Assembly: GCF_036127095.1 (NCBI RefSeq)
Contig: NZ_CP108006.1
Coordinates: 7,927,501 to 7,991,500 of the forward strand
DNA from: Streptomyces sp. NBC_00335
GTDB lineage: Bacteria > Actinomycetota > Actinomycetes > Streptomycetales > Streptomycetaceae
DNA: 64,000 nucleotides
Direction of reading: 5' to 3'
The translations under genes were made by a program, and so were the position numbers. Below the pieces are notes generated by a model, which saw only the letters and a program-made list of their open reading frames with translations, ran no database searches and had not been told where the DNA came from. Below are positions 62,401 to 64,000 of this stretch, piece by piece (within the stretch, counting starts at the first letter, position 1; each line of letters begins with the position of its first letter).

Positions 62401-62616
62401 GCGGGCGTTGGAGAACCGCAGCACCACCCGGTCCTGCGGTCCGACCCCGGCGGCGGCCAGCCCGACGGCGGCGCGCAGCGCCTCCTCGCGCCAACGGCCG
62501 TAGCTGAGTTCCCCGCCGCCGACGACCTGCAGCGCGAGGTGGTCGGGGTGTTCGGCGGCCCGCGCGTCGAGGAGCTCCGGGACGGTCGTCGCGGCGGGTG
62601 GCAGGGTGGTGGCGAT
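59479..62616 (-). CDS. NRPS protein: adenylation-thiolation-condensation
   Basis: About 1045 residues. Adenylation domain (about 10-520): IGTSGTTGAPKGV (A3), NTYTSAEASP (A5), YLVDRESDVIKSGALKVSTL (A7/A8 region) and NPSGKVLKHRLR (A10 Lys). The A4 region is HAFPIGTNAGQVMLL, lacking the Asp that holds an alpha-amino group, so an aryl or other non-amino acid is the likely substrate. Thiolation domain with LGGDSFRA (about 545-620). Condensation domain (about 655-1045) with active HHMVSDGW. The frame has no ATG/GTG/TTG near its start; the best-placed ribosome-binding site (GGAG) precedes ATC at 62616, so the start is uncertain. Downstream of the A-T gene at 62669. Confidence 0.85.
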   Translation of the reverse strand: MATTLPPAATTVPELLDARAAEHPDHLALQVVGGGELSYGRWREEALRAAVGLAAAGVGPQDRVVLRFSNARWERYAVGFLAVQYAGGVPVPVREDLSEADAAALAALAGAGTVLRDGDDEGEGEGQERVGGLPTIPGLVDLRLDDLLAAHPEPPAGPPHRVGPADPAQVIGTSGTTGAPKGVLAAHGNLTAGLDARPRRRAYAHSRYALHAFPIGTNAGQVMLLGALTAAPTLLSLPRFDADRFGGAVEKFGIGTAFLVPSMAIELVNAGTAGRYDLSSLRLVNSSAAALPVPVAAALAAALPGATLVNTYTSAEASPAQISTVVDTRRPGSLGRPANPGDLRILDADGLPLPAGQAGEVWLRQPGPPRGYLGAAAESSRVFQDGWVRMGDVGRLDPDGYLYLVDRESDVIKSGALKVSTLRIEEVLHEHPAVADAAALGLPHPVMGAVPVAVVVAGPAGLDLDELRLFLSARLSRPELPVRILLAGDLPRNPSGKVLKHRLRPLFDAPAESTGTAVAPSSPTELRLAGLWRRLLGRPVTDVAAEFFALGGDSFRAVQLATGISGEFGVRASTALVFERPSLRSQAAWLDHPDRRRNAADGGAAGEAAGEATGTETAVTPYLAALRAQPHAVALTSQQENFFRWMAEAPGRDAGAVTALFRVTDRLEPETLGRALTEAVRRHPALRTRFEAAGEGVVRAVLDEEPRVRITLTRAPGATDAEVDALLLVERDRLTDLARDPMARLLVVSRSETDHVVLVAVHHMVSDGWSVGVLLADLGVFYSALRRGRSAPPARSGPGYQELVDWANAHWPASRAHFQAALAGAPEAVEQFAGRRAVDEVLTQAHEFEVPAALAEALRARAAELGATPFLAVTAAWTGLLASRSGRPDLVVMTPVPGRPRPEAERTVGCFVQSLLLRVDASGGPGFAELVDRLRAVYSEALDHQLYPFAEFSPSVPFAAWLRYEAWAAPAQLPGLACAPWELPRGSTVPWPLPGGDRGVPELTVVEQPDGGLRCWLQYNALAFDLPVITELAAEFTAALTAACG

Positions 62617-62668
62617 GGCGGGCTCCGGTGTGATTCGTGGGGAGTGTTCAGGGACGGGGCGGGCAGGA

Positions 62669-64000
62669 TCAGTCCAGGTGGGCGGCGGCCTCCTCCTCGC
62701 TGAGGGCATCGATCTCCGCGACCAGCAGGGCCTCGATCCGGGCCGCCAGGGCTGCCGGGGTGGGGCTCTCGAAGACGTCGCGGATCGACACGTCGAGACC
62801 GACGCCGGCCCGGATGCGCGCGGCGACCCGGGTGACCAGGAGCGAGTCCCCGCCGAGGGCGAGGAAGTCGTCCAGTACGCCGACCTTCGGTAGGCCGAGC
62901 ACCTCCTGCCAGAGCTCGACCACCAGGGCCTCCGCATCGCTGCGGGGCGCCACGTATCCTGCGGCGCCGCCCGCCGGGTCCGGGTCGGGCAGGGCCGTGG
63001 TGTCGAGCTTGCCGTTGGTGGTCAGCGGGAGGGTGTCCAGCAGCAGCACGGAGTCCGGCACCATGAAGGCCGGCAGCCGCAGCGCCAGGAACTCGCGCAG
63101 TTCGCCCGCCCCCGGCGCGGCTTCGGACCGGTGTCCGGCGGCCGGCCGAAGGACGGCGTACGCGATCAGCCGGCGGCCGTCGCGGACCAGCACGGCCACC
63201 CGGCCGACCGCCGGATGGGCGGTGAGGGCGGCCTCGATCTCGGCGGGCTCGATCCGGTATCCGCGGATCTTCACCTGACCGTCGGCGCGGCCGAGGAACT
63301 CCAGCTGCCCGTCGGCGCGCCACCGGGCGCGGTCGCCGGTGCGGTACATCCGGCCGTCCGGGGCGTCGGTGAACGGATCCGGGAGGAACGCCTCCGCGGT
63401 GAGGTCGGGCCGGGCCGAGTAGCCGCGTGCGAGGCCGCTGCCGCCGATGTACAGCTCGCCCTCGGAGCCGGCGGGCAGCAGGCTGCCGCGCTCGTCCAGG
63501 AGGTAGAGCCGCACCCCCGGCAGCGGACGCCCGAGCGGCGGGCGCCGATCGGCGGCGGACCCGCGACCCGGGCGGGCAGCTACGTCGCCGCCGGGACCGC
63601 CGGCGAGCTCGCCCGCGGTGACGATGACGGTGGCCTCGGTCGGGCCGTAGGTGTTGACCAGCCGGACGGCGTCACCGTGCAGCTCCCGCCACTGGGCGAG
63701 GGCGACGGCCTGCGCCTCGGACCCCCCGAGGACCACCAGGCGCAGCGCCGGCGGCCACGGGGTCTGCTCACCGAGGGACACCAGCTCCTGCCAGTACGCG
63801 GTCGGCAGGTCGAGTACGGTGACGGACCGTCCGGCCTCGCTGCGCAGCAGGTCGGGCAGCATCCGGCCGCCGCCGGGGAGCAGGACGACACAGGCGCCCG
63901 CGGTGAGGGCGGGCCAGATCTCCTCGGCATGGGTGTCGAAGCCGATGGAGGCGAACTGGACGATCCGGTCGCCCGGCCGGAGCCGGTAGCCCTCCGGTCC
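62669..64000 (-). CDS. NRPS adenylation-thiolation module (5' end beyond window)
   Basis: Partial: the frame is open to 64000 (GPEGYRLRPGDRIVQFASIG). Adenylation domain with FDTHAEEIWPAL (A4), VNTYGPTEATVIVT (A5), LYIGGSGLARGY (A6), YRTGDRARW (A7), FLGRADGQVKIRGYRIEP (A8) and NGKLDTTALP (A10). The specificity positions read D-T-E-D-V-G-T-V-I, with Lys expected at the tenth; this resembles codes recalled for basic amino acids such as lysine or beta-lysine. A thiolation domain (LGGDSLLVTR) and acidic C-terminus end the protein. 53 bases before the next NRPS gene. Confidence 0.9.
   Translation of the reverse strand, partial: GPEGYRLRPGDRIVQFASIGFDTHAEEIWPALTAGACVVLLPGGGRMLPDLLRSEAGRSVTVLDLPTAYWQELVSLGEQTPWPPALRLVVLGGSEAQAVALAQWRELHGDAVRLVNTYGPTEATVIVTAGELAGGPGGDVAARPGRGSAADRRPPLGRPLPGVRLYLLDERGSLLPAGSEGELYIGGSGLARGYSARPDLTAEAFLPDPFTDAPDGRMYRTGDRARWRADGQLEFLGRADGQVKIRGYRIEPAEIEAALTAHPAVGRVAVLVRDGRRLIAYAVLRPAAGHRSEAAPGAGELREFLALRLPAFMVPDSVLLLDTLPLTTNGKLDTTALPDPDPAGGAAGYVAPRSDAEALVVELWQEVLGLPKVGVLDDFLALGGDSLLVTRVAARIRAGVGLDVSIRDVFESPTPAALAARIEALLVAEIDALSEEEAAAHLD

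Noticed and set aside
62617..62668. Frameshift joining the two NRPS genes into one protein
   Set aside because: The upstream protein ends naturally after its thiolation domain with an acidic tail; no split domain crosses the gap.
60187..62703. 838-residue plus-strand open frame
   Set aside because: Antisense to the NRPS gene, low-complexity composition.

Overview
The window looks like Streptomyces, or a very close actinomycete. The DNA is strongly GC-rich with GC-biased third positions, and GTG starts and 4-base GTGA/ATGA gene overlaps are common. Lineage markers include mycothione reductase, a zinc-responsive set of Cys-poor ribosomal protein paralogues, SigE-type ECF sigma factors, and a sugar ABC importer with no ATPase gene of its own. 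I found no rRNA, tRNA, CRISPR array, insertion sequence or integrase. The density of accessory, secreted and degenerate genes suggests a chromosome arm.

Layout. 0.3-4.8 kb: flavin-reductase-like protein, small membrane proteins, a fatty acid desaturase directly followed by mycothione reductase, a PRC-barrel protein. 4.9-8.5 kb: YihY-type membrane protein, and a divergent MarR regulator/MFS exporter pair. 8.7-11.2 kb: a zinc-starvation locus (S18, CobW-type GTPase, L31, L33 on the minus strand; L28, S14 on the plus strand) around one palindromic Zur-type site. 11.6-15.3 kb: secreted pectate lyase/pectinesterase fusion, then an ECF sigma factor and a coupled membrane partner. 15.4-24.9 kb: YceI, secreted proteins, a penicillin-binding-type serine hydrolase, a K+-channel-like gene overlapping a ClC gene, membrane proteins and DUF2252. 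25-33.2 kb: a complete galactan utilisation locus. 33.2-43.2 kb: intradiol dioxygenase, class A beta-lactamase-like protein, a MarR-controlled DUF1330/cupin operon, DinB and SUKH-like proteins, a GH26-like glycosidase, a Tat-exported hydrolase. 43.2-51.6 kb: GH8 enzyme with a striking palindromic operator, VOC protein, AroA, and a 1322-residue SF1 helicase-like ATPase. 51.7-64 kb: part of a nonribosomal peptide cluster (fused methyltransferase, 4-hydroxybenzoate-hydroxylase-like monooxygenase, an A-T-C protein, an A-T protein cut by the window edge), interrupted by a plus-strand group of secreted wall-active or unknown proteins (Rpf, small secreted protein, NodB deacetylase, CAP protein).

How the genes work together. 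In the galactan locus GH53 is secreted and cuts galactan, the binding protein and two permeases import oligosaccharides, cytoplasmic GH42 releases galactose, and a LacI-type repressor very likely acts on matching 14-bp operators over both divergent promoters. In the zinc locus, zinc-free ribosomal proteins replace zinc-binding versions while the CobW GTPase probably allocates scarce zinc. At the right end, hydroxylation and methylation of an aromatic acid could feed an adenylation domain that lacks the amino-acid-binding Asp, next to a module whose specificity residues resemble those for basic amino acids.

Five degraded gene remnants (287-390, 6070-6441, 8512-8600, 11253-11505, 20579-20944) lie between intact genes, indicating active gene decay here.
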